A stretch of DNA of 39,662 nucleotides from Anaerolineae bacterium (GTDB lineage Bacteria > Chloroflexota > Anaerolineae > Aggregatilineales > Phototrophicaceae). Every line of letters begins with the position of its first letter. The stretch's first letter is position 1. Both the position numbers and the translations under genes were made by a program. The stretch lies in contig JAUZRW010000201.1 in NCBI GenBank assembly GCA_030950085.1, forward strand, positions 1-39,662, in the 5' to 3' direction. Under the pieces are notes generated by a model. It worked only from the letters and a program-made list of their open reading frames with translations. It did not search any database and was not told the DNA's origin. Of the stretch, positions 23,201 through 31,134 are shown one piece after another.

Positions 23201-23450
23201 TTTATCGTTCACGAGTTTTAATGATAGTCCATTATTATCATAACGCGAGTTTACCACAGACGGGTCAAGTCACGCAAGGATGTGGCAAAGGGCTATCGCC
23301 CCAAAAATGAAACGAGATGTCATTCGGCAAAGCTCTGTAAAAGTGCCATTTATGGTGCTTGCAAGTTTTTTACCAGATTCTTTCAGCATCTGATGTTAAA
23401 ATAGTCTCATTAGATTTGATGCGATTGCCCTACTAGCCCATCTGGTTTAT

Positions 23451-23478
23451 TTCATTGCCCCATTGAGTCTGCTATAAT
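23451..23478 (+). promoter_or_regulatory. Probable promoter of the FHA-TIR gene
   Basis: A perfect -10 TATAAT lies at 23473-23478 with a weaker -35 TTCATT at 23451-23456, spacer 16. The start codon is 40 bases downstream of the -10. GAAGG upstream of the ATG is farther away than usual. Confidence 0.5.
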
Positions 23479-23517
23479 AAAGATGCCTTATTCTCATTTA
23501 GAAGGTCTTATTGTGCT

Positions 23518-24741
23518 ATGCCAAGTTTAAAAATGCTACGTGGACCCGAACCCGGACGACACATCCCCCTAGATGGTGATGTTCTATTAATTGGGCGTGG
23601 TCGTAAAAATGATATCATCATCCAAGATAACGAAGTCAGTCGAACCCATTGTCGCTTGGTACGTGTCTTGGAAGATTATGAAATCCATGACTTAAGTTCT
23701 ACCAATGGCACCTTTGTCAACGGCAAAGAGATCAATCAGGGGGGGTGGTTACTCCATGCCCATAGTATTGTTGAATTAGGAGATTCAATTACTCTAGAAT
23801 ATTTGCCGACAGATATTGCGACAGGGACAAACCCACCTGTTTCTAGCGCAAGCAATGCGGCAGGTGATATCCCACACTATATCATCATCAAACAAGCATC
23901 CTTGCCACAACCAGAAATTTACTTGCTGGATAGAACAACCTTGTCCATGGGACGCGATGTGAATAATGAAATTGTACTTCAAGAGCCAGAGGTCAGTCGT
24001 CATCATATGCGTCTGATTTACACGGAAAATGGCTATGCTGTTGAAGACCTCAATACCGTGAATGGGACATGGGTTAATGACCGTCGCCTGACTAAGCAAC
24101 GTATTTTAAGTATCAATGATATGGTACGTGTTGGAACGCAGGTGAAAATGTGGTACACCAATAACCCCGATGAATTGATTGAGGGTTTACGCGATGGGAC
24201 ATTAGAGAAAAAGTCGATTGAAAGTGACGATGACGAAACTTTTAGCGTCATTGAAGCAGCGAAATTAAGAAAATTAACAACCGATGAACATACAATTCCC
24301 GGCATTTTTTTTGGGCATGGTCTCGCGCCCAATGACTTAGCAAAATCGGTTTTCCTAGCCTATGCCCCAGCAGAATGGAAACTCATTGTCGGTAAATTGT
24401 TCGCTTATCTTGAAGATAACGGTATCAAAATTTGGGCACCACAACATCTACAACTAGAGACACAAGTTTGGAATGATGCGATTGCACAAGCCCAACAAGA
24501 AAGCCCACTCTTATTGGCGATTCTGTCGAAGCGGTCACTCCATGTATCTTATGTGCAGCGTTCGATTCGCTATTTTGTCACCCGTGAAAAGCCGATTCTA
24601 CTCATCCAATTAGGGTCATTGCCACAAGCACCCATGATGACTGAGGGCTTGTCAAGAATTCGTTTCAATACCCAAGACCCACTGCATACGTTCCGTCAGA
24701 TTTTGTTGGAACTTCGCAAAGCCAATCTGGATAACGACTAA
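23518..24741 (+). CDS. FHA-FHA-TIR domain protein
   Basis: The 407-residue protein has two FHA domains. The first (about residues 5-95) has IGRGRKND, EVSRTHCRL and SSTNGTFVNG; the second (about 125-212) has MGRDVNNEI, EVSRHHMRL and NTVNGTWVN. Both keep the phosphothreonine-binding Arg, Ser-Arg-His and Asn-Gly residues. After a linker, residues 275-400 form a TIR fold: SVFLAYAPAEWKLIVGKLFA, NGIKIWAPQHL, WNDAIAQAQQESPLLLAILS and REKPILLIQLG. The NADase glutamate (as in SARM1, in the helix after the LSxxS strand) aligns with S349, so enzymatic activity is doubtful and the TIR is probably an interaction module. This suggests reading Thr phosphorylation and recruiting a TIR partner. No kinase is adjacent. 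Confidence 0.88.
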   Translation: MPSLKMLRGPEPGRHIPLDGDVLLIGRGRKNDIIIQDNEVSRTHCRLVRVLEDYEIHDLSSTNGTFVNGKEINQGGWLLHAHSIVELGDSITLEYLPTDIATGTNPPVSSASNAAGDIPHYIIIKQASLPQPEIYLLDRTTLSMGRDVNNEIVLQEPEVSRHHMRLIYTENGYAVEDLNTVNGTWVNDRRLTKQRILSINDMVRVGTQVKMWYTNNPDELIEGLRDGTLEKKSIESDDDETFSVIEAAKLRKLTTDEHTIPGIFFGHGLAPNDLAKSVFLAYAPAEWKLIVGKLFAYLEDNGIKIWAPQHLQLETQVWNDAIAQAQQESPLLLAILSKRSLHVSYVQRSIRYFVTREKPILLIQLGSLPQAPMMTEGLSRIRFNTQDPLHTFRQILLELRKANLDND

Positions 24742-24754
24742 ATGTTATAGCGTG

Positions 24755-24828
24755 CGGCGGACACAATAGATTATGTCCCTACAAATCATAACGGGTCTGT
24801 AGGGACAGTATCCAATACTGTCCGTTGT
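24755..24828. repeat. Bipartite palindromic repeat between the FHA-TIR and ThDP genes
   Basis: TGTCCCTACA (24774-24783) pairs perfectly with TGTAGGGACA (24798-24807). The flanks GCGGACACAATAGATTATGT and CAGTATCCAATACTGTCCGT are themselves hairpin-prone. The layout is the same as at 16905-16972. It lies between convergent genes, where termination would be useful. Confidence 0.75.
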
Positions 24829-24906
24829 AATTCTCTCAGATAGCTACATTGATGCCTGAGTATCTCAAATCCCTCTCAAAGTATTCGAGAAGGGTTTGAG
24901 GTAATG

Positions 24907-26526
24907 TCAAATCTTCAATACGTCAGTCATGATTTCAAGAATAGCGGGCGAATCAGTGGCGGCAAGAGCCTCTAATCCTGCCCGAACATCAGCATTTTTA
25001 CTGACCCGTTTTCCCCAGCCGCCGCACAGTTGGGCAAACTCCGCGAAGTTGGGGTTTACAAGACTCGTTTGCCAAACCGAAACTTTTACGCCGCGTTGTT
25101 CCTTGCTGATTTTGCCAATTTCACTATTATTCAGCAACACTAACTTAATCGGCAATTGGTACTTTACCGCCGTCGTGAATTCCATCGCATACTGCCCGAA
25201 GCCTCCATCACCAGCAACCGCCCACACCGGACGCGCACCATCAACCGCGACAGATGCCCCTATTGCCGCCGGAAACGAAAAGCCGATACTGCCAAGATAA
25301 CCACTCATCAGGAGTTCTTGCCCAGATTTTGTCTCGAAGTAACGCCCGAAACTATAGGTATTGTTACCGACATCCACTGCTATGACCGTATTTTCTGGTG
25401 CAACGGCACTCATCTCTTGGAACAACAATGCCGAGTTCACGCCATTTTCGTCATCAGCCGCCGCACGGTCAGACTTTTCTTTGCGCCACAACTTCCAGCG
25501 CCCTGCAATTTCGCGGCGGATATAATCGCGCTGATACGTCCCTTTCGTGTTAGATAGTGCCTCTGTCAGCGAGTCCACTGTGCGCCCAATATCGCCCCAA
25601 ATTGGTACATCAACGGGATGAAATTTGCCTAAAATCATACGGTCAGAATCAACCTGAATTAATTTTTTGTAAGTGGCGATTCCCGTGTGATTGCTGAAAC
25701 TCGCACCAAAAACAAGCATTGTATCCGCACGATTCATCATGAAACTGGCAACTGGTGTCCCACTGCGCCCGACCACTCCACACGCCAAGGGATGCGTATC
25801 AGGTATCAGCCCTTTCGCCTTAAATGTCGTCAATATCGGCGCTTCAAGGATTTCTGCTAATGCCATAATTTGTGAACAAAACGGTTTCGCGCCTTTGCCG
25901 ACAACAATCGCTGTAATGCGTGATTCTTTCAGCAGTGCGATAGCCTCTTGCAATTGTGCTTCTGGAGGCGAAATTTCTGTTGTGCTGATACGTCCCTGTC
26001 GCGGCGTTTCAGGACGGGGTTGTAATCCCGATGCAAATGCCACTTCATCGGGGAAAATAAGGTGTGCTACATCTCGATTGACGATAGCATGTTTCATTGC
26101 CAGTGCCATCAAATCCGCGGCATTTTTATTGCTCAAATCCGTTTGTGACCATTCTGCCACGCTGTTAAATGCCGCAGCCAAATCGACCTCTTGGAAAGCA
26201 CCCGGTCCCAAAACTTGGGTCTGTACCTGCCCACTGAGCGCGAGTATCGGCACCCGGTCTACTTTCGCATCCCACAAGCCCGTTAACAAATTGGTTGAAC
26301 CCGGACCCGCAATACCAAGACACGCAGCCGGACTGCCTGTCAACTTAGCGTATCCACTCGCTGCAAAAGCCGCCGCGCCCTCATGCCGCACCCCGATAAA
26401 GCGTATTGTGCCTTTTTCTTCTTCTGTCCGAATAGCATCCGCAACACCCAGATTACTGTGTCCGACCATGCCAAAAATAGCCTTCAAGCCCCAATCAACA
26501 GCGACTTCCATCATTTGCTTCGACAA
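24907..26526 (-). CDS. ThDP-dependent pyruvate oxidase/decarboxylase-family enzyme
   Basis: The 539-residue product has the three-domain fold of the POX/acetolactate synthase family. The Pyr domain carries the cofactor-activating E49 in GVRHEGAAAFAASGYA. The central domain follows (KGAKPFCSQIMALAEILEAP). The PP domain has the ThDP/Mg motif G439-D-G-G to N466-N467 in AGDGGFGQYAMEF and LVLLNN. It most resembles pyruvate:quinone or pyruvate oxidase-like enzymes; the substrate is not provable. The N-terminus is slightly shorter than usual: the frame closes just upstream where a heptad repeat (26539-26571) begins. Starts possible are TTG 26526 or ATG 26514; neither has a good ribosome-binding site, so the gene may have lost its original 5' end. 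Confidence 0.85.
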   Translation of the reverse strand: MSKQMMEVAVDWGLKAIFGMVGHSNLGVADAIRTEEEKGTIRFIGVRHEGAAAFAASGYAKLTGSPAACLGIAGPGSTNLLTGLWDAKVDRVPILALSGQVQTQVLGPGAFQEVDLAAAFNSVAEWSQTDLSNKNAADLMALAMKHAIVNRDVAHLIFPDEVAFASGLQPRPETPRQGRISTTEISPPEAQLQEAIALLKESRITAIVVGKGAKPFCSQIMALAEILEAPILTTFKAKGLIPDTHPLACGVVGRSGTPVASFMMNRADTMLVFGASFSNHTGIATYKKLIQVDSDRMILGKFHPVDVPIWGDIGRTVDSLTEALSNTKGTYQRDYIRREIAGRWKLWRKEKSDRAAADDENGVNSALLFQEMSAVAPENTVIAVDVGNNTYSFGRYFETKSGQELLMSGYLGSIGFSFPAAIGASVAVDGARPVWAVAGDGGFGQYAMEFTTAVKYQLPIKLVLLNNSEIGKISKEQRGVKVSVWQTSLVNPNFAEFAQLCGGWGKRVSKNADVRAGLEALAATDSPAILEIMTDVLKI

Positions 26527-26538
26527 TGACAGCTATTT

Positions 26539-26571
26539 TTCTTGGCGCTCTTAGCGTTTTGGCGGTTCATC
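26539..26571. repeat. Heptad-type repeat at the 5' end of the ThDP gene
   Basis: CTTGGCGCTCTTAGCGTTTT followed by GGCGGTTCATC is a member of the CTTTGCG-type degenerate heptad family (units about CTTGGCG, CTCTTAG, CGTTTTG). It lies within 15 bases of the ThDP-enzyme start, and the adjoining stretch to 26622 includes a fragment GAAACCCCCAAAGGGCTT of the other repeat element. Repeat insertion may have replaced the original start region. Confidence 0.6.
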
Positions 26572-26691
26572 ATTTGACAAGATGATTGTAACGGAAGTTA
26601 ACGAAACCCCCAAAGGGCTTATTGCGTGCTGTGGCATTTCGACATATAGTTGCATTGAGCAGATATTCATGGGTTCGTTGGGCTGTATAGC

Positions 26692-27426
26692 ATGTTGGGT
26701 ATTGGAACTATCAATCTAAAAGTCGTGGTATTAGATACGGATTATTATGCCATGCAAGCCATCAATAGCTACCTCGCGTGGGATAGGCGCACACGGGTCA
26801 CATTTATGACGACAGAAATTGACGCTTTCTGGGCATATCTGAACGAGATACCGATTGCAGAGCTGCCGGATGTGATTATCATTGATGCTGACCATTTGGG
26901 CGATTCACGCCAAGTCCGCGAGGTAATTGGTCGCATGATGCGGATTGTTCCCAAGGCGCTGTTGATTTGTCTGGCACAAGCTATTCATACTCAATTGCTT
27001 GATACAGTTGCCGCTTTGGGTGTGCGAGCGTTTTTACTTAAGCAAGAAGTCAAAATGCAGATAGCATGGGCAATCGTTTATGCCCTAGATTATAATTTTC
27101 TGATTACGCCCGGTATCGCTCATCTGTCAAAAAGCACCCATAATAAGCGTGTTTATGATGCGGCTATTTTACCTGACCAACGAGAATACCCCGAAATGAC
27201 AGACCGTATTCGGCAAGCAATTCGCTTGTGTGTGATTGAAGGAATGCCGGCTCACCTTGCAGCCGATGAAATGGGAATTAGCCTCCATACCGTTCGCGGT
27301 TATATCAAAGACGGCTATCGTATTCTGGAATCATACGACCAGCAAGAATATCCCACAGATATGACTCCTCAAGAACGCGCCTTTATGCGCTTTACTGCCT
27401 TGGCAATAGACGAGAAAAAGTCCTAA
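26692..27426 (+). CDS. REC-like domain plus HTH transcriptional regulator
   Basis: The 244-residue product opens with a response-regulator-like receiver: LKVVVLDTD (acidic pocket D15 and D17), the phosphoacceptor-position VIIID65ADHL, then the strand ALLICLAQ and FLLKQE (Lys). The usual Thr/Ser after the fourth strand is not conserved (CLAQ). A C-terminal HTH follows (RQAIRLCVIEGMPAHLAADE, then MGISLHTVRGYIKDGYRIL) like the NarL/FixJ or sigma-70 region 4 type. No cognate histidine kinase is adjacent; the one at 36586 is 9 kb away. It converges with the membrane-protein gene at 27437, both stops lying in a small palindrome. The ATG lacks a clear ribosome-binding site. Confidence 0.7.
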   Translation: MLGIGTINLKVVVLDTDYYAMQAINSYLAWDRRTRVTFMTTEIDAFWAYLNEIPIAELPDVIIIDADHLGDSRQVREVIGRMMRIVPKALLICLAQAIHTQLLDTVAALGVRAFLLKQEVKMQIAWAIVYALDYNFLITPGIAHLSKSTHNKRVYDAAILPDQREYPEMTDRIRQAIRLCVIEGMPAHLAADEMGISLHTVRGYIKDGYRILESYDQQEYPTDMTPQERAFMRFTALAIDEKKS

Positions 27427-27441
27427 AAAATGACTTTTAGG
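27422..27441. terminator. Palindrome holding both stop codons of convergent genes
   Basis: CCTAAAA (27422-27428) and TTTTAGG (27435-27441) form a 7-bp stem around AATGAC. The TAA of the regulator gene and the TAA of the membrane-protein gene both lie in the arms. It is AT-rich and weak but symmetric, so it may act for both strands. Confidence 0.4.
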
Positions 27442-28000
27442 GTTGTGCGACTTCGGTTTTGATAGGTGGTTTGGTGGCAGTTTCTGGTTTTTTCCATGCG
27501 CGATAAACCAAATCACGATAATTGTAGCCAATGTAGTACGCTAATGGGATACCTTGAATAATACCGGGTGCTATCACTGCCCAACTCAGCGCAGTAACTA
27601 ATATCCACCAAACACCGATTTGCTCTACCTCTGAGCGTAAGATAAGCCATTGTGGAATACCAACGATGAAACCCGCGCCGCCACTGATAAGCATTGTCCG
27701 CACAATGAGATTCATCTCAAACGGCATGAAAGAGAGTAGCAATGACATGATTGCCATACCAATCCACCAACCAATGGTCGTCACGAGAATCCAAGGGATG
27801 AGGATGACAATATGACGATTCATCACCGCGCCTTGAAAAATTGCCGCAATTGGCACAGCAACAGCTAATGTAATTGACCCAATCACTAACCATTCGACTA
27901 AGAATCCGGCAAAGAAGCCGACGTTAGTGAACAGTACCCATAAAACCCAAAAACGCCAGCCCCCATGTACCCGTTCTTCTGTGAAGAATGATTCCAGCAT
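27437..28000 (-). CDS. Polytopic membrane protein of unknown function
   Basis: The 187-residue product has about five hydrophobic segments: WVLWVLFTNVGFFAGFLVEW, ITLAVAVPIAAIFQGAV, ILIPWILVTTIGWWIGMAIM, LISGGAGFIVGIPQWLIL and WWILVTALSWAVIAPGIIQG. An early Glu-rich cytoplasmic start (MLESFFTEERVHGG) and a basic/Pro-rich tail (YRAWKKPETATKPPIKTE) flank them. No family was recognised with confidence. The ATG at 28000 is supported by AGAGG seven bases upstream; an extension of 20 codons upstream looks non-coding. Confidence 0.65.
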   Translation of the reverse strand: MLESFFTEERVHGGWRFWVLWVLFTNVGFFAGFLVEWLVIGSITLAVAVPIAAIFQGAVMNRHIVILIPWILVTTIGWWIGMAIMSLLLSFMPFEMNLIVRTMLISGGAGFIVGIPQWLILRSEVEQIGVWWILVTALSWAVIAPGIIQGIPLAYYIGYNYRDLVYRAWKKPETATKPPIKTEVAQP

Positions 28001-28403
28001 TCCCGACCTCTTTAATATTATGATGTGGTTAAAGCAATATCCGCGATTGTATTTATTCACCTTACCGTGAGATTTTTTCGGACAGCCAGAAGGCAGTCCC
28101 TACGAAATATCATTCTTGAACCGTAGGGGCATGATTTTTCATGTCCGCGATGTAACTAACGCACGTATGGATAGATGAATGATTATCCGTGATTCAATTA
28201 AGGCAACTATGCCACAGTTTACCCGTATCCTGCAACAATAGCTGTTGCTTTTTAACAACTTTTCGATAGGCTATGGGAGCATTTTAGCACAGAAGTCGCT
28301 AGTCGAAGGCTTCAATTAGCACAATTAACGCATTTAGCACATTGAAGTATCTATTACTGAGTATCTTGCACCTCGCACACCATTTCGATGAAAAACTTGC
28401 CCT
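28001..28403. other. Divergent intergenic region before the glycosyltransferase
   Basis: A degraded copy of the bipartite repeat lies at about 28079-28148 (CCCTACG at 28098-28104 pairs with CGTAGGG at 28122-28128, outer ends CGGACAGC and CATGTCCGCG). The remaining 250 bases up to the glycosyltransferase hold no supported gene and no clear promoter. Confidence 0.55.
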
Positions 28404-29537
28404 ATGACTCGCATTCTCTACAACGTCAATATCCCACGTTTTTTTGTGTCTCATCGCCTGCCATTAGCCTTAGCTGCCTGTGATGCGGGTTATGATGTGC
28501 ATGTCACAACATCGGATACCGATACTGAAAATGTCGCCAAAATTATTGATTCGGGCTTGCCGTATCATCCCTTGCCACTCGCTCAACATGGGATAAATCC
28601 ATTCTCGGAGGTCAAGACATTACAAGCTATGCTTGCCTTGTATCGCCAACTGCAACCTGATATCGTGCATCATGTTAGTATCAAGCCCGTTTTGTATGGT
28701 GGGATTGCCGCCCGCCTCAGTGGGATTCGGGCTGTTGTGGGAGCGATGAGTGGACTCGGCTATGTCTTCGTTGATGATACGAAGAAAGCGCGGCTGATTC
28801 GGCAAATAGTACGTCCCTTACTGAAAGTCGCTCTCGGACATTGCAATACGGCTATGATTTTCCAGAATGAAGATGATTTAGCCCGTTTTGTCGCTATGGG
28901 TCTCATCGCGCCTGATAAAGCAGTTTTGATTCGCGGCAGTGGGGTTGATGTGACATACTTTGTCCCCACACCAGAAGCAAACGGTTTACCTGTTGTATTA
29001 TTTGCAGGGCGCTTGATGTGGCAAAAGGGCTTAGGGATGTTTGCAGAAGCAGCACGCCGACTCCGTCATAAAGCCCGTTTTGTCATTGTGGGCTATGCCG
29101 AAGCTACTTCGCCGGATACCGTTTCGCAAACCCAACTCGAAGACTGGTCACAAGAGGGTATTCTCGAATGGTGGGGGAAACGCGACGACATGCCACAGGT
29201 TTTCGCCCAATCGCATATCGTCTGTTTGCCTTCAACATATGGCGAGGGAGTCCCCAAAGTGTTGATAGAAGCAGCGGCTTGTGCGCGACCGATTGTCACG
29301 ACAGATACGCCCGGCTGTCGGGATATTGTCCATGATGGCGAAAATGGCTTGCTGGTTGCGCCTCATGATAGGGATGCCCTGCTATCTGCGCTGGAACAAT
29401 TGATTGATAATGCCCAACTGCGGCAGCAAATGGGGTCGAATGGGCGTGTGATTGCCGAACGAGATTTTTCGCTCGCTTATGTCGTGGGCGAGACATTGGC
29501 TCTCTATGAGCGTTTATTGCAATCTGCGCTTCCCTGA
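28404..29537 (+). CDS. Family 4 glycosyltransferase (GT-B)
   Basis: The 377 residues fit GT4: an N-terminal acceptor half (ILYNVNIPRFFVSHRLPLAL, DIVHHVSIKPVLYGGIAARL, VGAMSGLGYVF) and a C-terminal donor half with VVLFAGRLMWQKGLGMFAEA, RFVIVGYAE, SHIVCLPSTYGEGVPKVLIE and PIVTTDTPGCRDIVHDGENG. The E-x7-E motif is EGVPKVLIE. It resembles enzymes that add a second sugar to an undecaprenyl-linked glycan or capsule unit. It stands alone, without neighbouring polysaccharide genes, so the acceptor cannot be named. It is cytoplasmic or peripheral at the membrane. No ribosome-binding site precedes the ATG. Confidence 0.85.
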   Translation: MTRILYNVNIPRFFVSHRLPLALAACDAGYDVHVTTSDTDTENVAKIIDSGLPYHPLPLAQHGINPFSEVKTLQAMLALYRQLQPDIVHHVSIKPVLYGGIAARLSGIRAVVGAMSGLGYVFVDDTKKARLIRQIVRPLLKVALGHCNTAMIFQNEDDLARFVAMGLIAPDKAVLIRGSGVDVTYFVPTPEANGLPVVLFAGRLMWQKGLGMFAEAARRLRHKARFVIVGYAEATSPDTVSQTQLEDWSQEGILEWWGKRDDMPQVFAQSHIVCLPSTYGEGVPKVLIEAAACARPIVTTDTPGCRDIVHDGENGLLVAPHDRDALLSALEQLIDNAQLRQQMGSNGRVIAERDFSLAYVVGETLALYERLLQSALP

Positions 29538-29920
29538 TGTTGAAATACATTGCAGCCGAAAGCTTGCGTATTTTGGCGCTCATAAGCCCCTTTCGGGGTT
29601 TCACTGCGCCTCACACAAAATTGCAAAGTGAGACCGATGTTAAGGTGTTATCGCAGATAGTTTGTTAAACAAGTGGTTTGCTATGGTACTTGACATGATT
29701 TGACGTATTTTCTGGTAAAATAGACGAATTGCACAACATCCCTCCGTACAAAGTTAAACCATGAATTGTGATTTCACACATCGCTATGTTAGAGAATAGG
29801 GCAATTCATGATGAAAATGCTGGCTAACGCTTGCTCAATTGTCAGGAATATGTTAAAAACACAGGGTGCTTGATAAAGTGCAGATACAGAATTGTTTAAT
29901 TATGCAAGGAAAGAAAAAAT
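29538..29920. other. Leader region of the aap operon with a repeat and an inverted repeat
   Basis: Copy D of the GAAACCCCGAAAGGGGC element lies in reverse orientation at 29575-29634 (CCCCTTTCGGGGTTTCACTG), close after the glycosyltransferase stop, where its hairpin could terminate that transcript. A perfect 9-bp inverted repeat, CATGAATTG (29760-29768) and CAATTCATG (29802-29810), spaced by 33 bases, sits upstream of aapJ and could be a regulator site or RNA hairpin. TTGACA-like sequence at about 29691 and TTGATA near 29872 are possible -35 elements; no -10 was convincing at standard spacing. Confidence 0.5.
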
Positions 29921-31000
29921 ATGAAAACTCGTTTTTCACGTCTGGTAACACTTTTACTTGTTGGTGCGTTACTCATTGTGGGCGTTACCTCTATCACCGC
30001 GCAAGAATCAGAACTGGGTCCAATTACACAGGCTGTTCTTGACCGTGGCTCGTTGATTTGTGGTGGTAATGCCAATGTTCGTGGCTTCGGCTTCCTCAAT
30101 GATGCAGGCGAATATGTCGGCTTCGATATTGATGTCTGCCGTGCTGTTGCTGCTGCCGTTCTCGGTGATGCCAGTGCTGTTGATGTTCGTCCGTTAGCCG
30201 GTACAGAACGTCAAGCGGCTATCCAATCCGGTCAAGTGGACATGATGTCGCGTAATACGACATGGACACTCAGCCGTGATGTGACATGGGGCGCAATCTT
30301 CGGTCCAACCACCTTCTTTGATGGACAAGGTGTTGGTACCCGTGTTGAACTCGGTGTGAACAGCATTGCTGAACTTGATGGTTCATCCATGTGTGTCCAA
30401 GCCGGTACAACGACAGAATTGAACATTGGGGATTACACAGCAGCCAATAGTATTGATATTTCTATCTTGACCTTCCCCGATGCCAACAGCACATGGGATG
30501 CCTACCTCAGTGGCGCATGTGAAAGCTGGACAACGGATAAGAGCGGTATCGCTTCTTTCCATATTTCAGCACCAGATCCTGGCGAACACATGATTCTGCC
30601 AGAAACCATCAGTAAAGAACCACTCGGTCCCTTATCACCACAAAATGACCCCCAATTTGCTGAAATCATTGCATGGACAGTCTTTGGCTTGATTAACGCA
30701 GAAGAAGCAGGTATCACTAGCGAAAATATTGGTGATTTCTTGCCAGCAGATGGTGAAGCTGATGATGCTTATATCGCTCGCGTTGGACCCAATGTCGCAC
30801 GTATCTTGGGACAAGGCAATAATGATAGTGGTAGCTACCTCGGCATTGCCAATGACTTCATGGTGAACGTTATCAGCCAAGTCGGTAACTATGGCGAAAT
30901 TTATGAACGTAACCTGACCCCAATTGGTCTGGCACGTGCCGGTAGTGTCAATGATTTATGGACACGCGGCGGCTTGATTTACGCCCCGCCATTCCGTTAA
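29921..31000 (+). CDS. aapJ: Amino-acid ABC transporter substrate-binding protein (AapJ-like)
   Basis: The 359-residue protein has a signal peptide (MKTRFSRLVTLLLVGALLIV, cleavage near ITAQ). The binding domain fits the AapJ/BztA cluster: VLDRGSLICGGNANVRGFGF, GFDIDVCRAVAAAVLGD, RPLAGTERQAAIQSGQVDMM and TWTLSRDVTWG. Family members bind general L-amino acids or Glu/Gln in the periplasm or cell wall space. No lipobox cysteine is present near the cleavage site, so it is probably soluble or otherwise retained. It is first in aapJQMP. Two hairpins after its stop may raise its level over the permeases. AAGGAAAG precedes the ATG. Confidence 0.92.
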   Translation: MKTRFSRLVTLLLVGALLIVGVTSITAQESELGPITQAVLDRGSLICGGNANVRGFGFLNDAGEYVGFDIDVCRAVAAAVLGDASAVDVRPLAGTERQAAIQSGQVDMMSRNTTWTLSRDVTWGAIFGPTTFFDGQGVGTRVELGVNSIAELDGSSMCVQAGTTTELNIGDYTAANSIDISILTFPDANSTWDAYLSGACESWTTDKSGIASFHISAPDPGEHMILPETISKEPLGPLSPQNDPQFAEIIAWTVFGLINAEEAGITSENIGDFLPADGEADDAYIARVGPNVARILGQGNNDSGSYLGIANDFMVNVISQVGNYGEIYERNLTPIGLARAGSVNDLWTRGGLIYAPPFR

Positions 31001-31009
31001 ATCGCAGCC

Positions 31010-31098
31010 AGATAGGTGGTTAATGGTGATGCTATCAATCACCTATCTGTTATGAAACTGTAATACAACGGCGAGATACTTTTTAATAAATATCTCGC
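31010..31098 (+). terminator. Two stem-loops between aapJ and aapQ
   Basis: AGATAGGTG (31010-31018) pairs perfectly with CACCTATCT (31040-31048), and GCGAGATA (31071-31078) pairs perfectly with TATCTCGC (31091-31098). The second is followed by TGCTTTAATATTTTG. Hairpins here commonly protect or attenuate transcripts so that binding protein exceeds permease. It is seen in sequence; the role is inferred. Confidence 0.55.
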
Positions 31099-31134
31099 TG
31101 CTTTAATATTTTGTTTATTTCTGGGAATTGGCTT

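Larger units (their letters stand above)
23091..23517. other. Divergent intergenic region between the CNNM-type gene and the FHA-TIR gene
   Basis: No gene is supported in these 427 bases. On the minus strand, the leader of the CNNM gene holds a terminator-like hairpin (23134-23163) inside a closing helix (23113-23119 with 23194-23200). A possible minus-strand promoter TTGACC with a CGTTAT/TATGAT region lies around 23230-23270. On the plus strand a promoter for the FHA gene is at 23451-23478. No repeat-family copy was recognised in this stretch. Confidence 0.5.

Noticed and set aside
24907-26526. Acetolactate synthase (ilvB) for the ThDP enzyme
   Set aside because: No ilvN or ilvC is adjacent, and the active-site stretches resemble pyruvate oxidase-like enzymes more; the name was kept general.
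25691-26554. A 287-codon plus-strand frame opposite the ThDP enzyme
   Set aside because: It is the complementary shadow of a gene with clear family motifs; its own translation is low-complexity and unrecognised.
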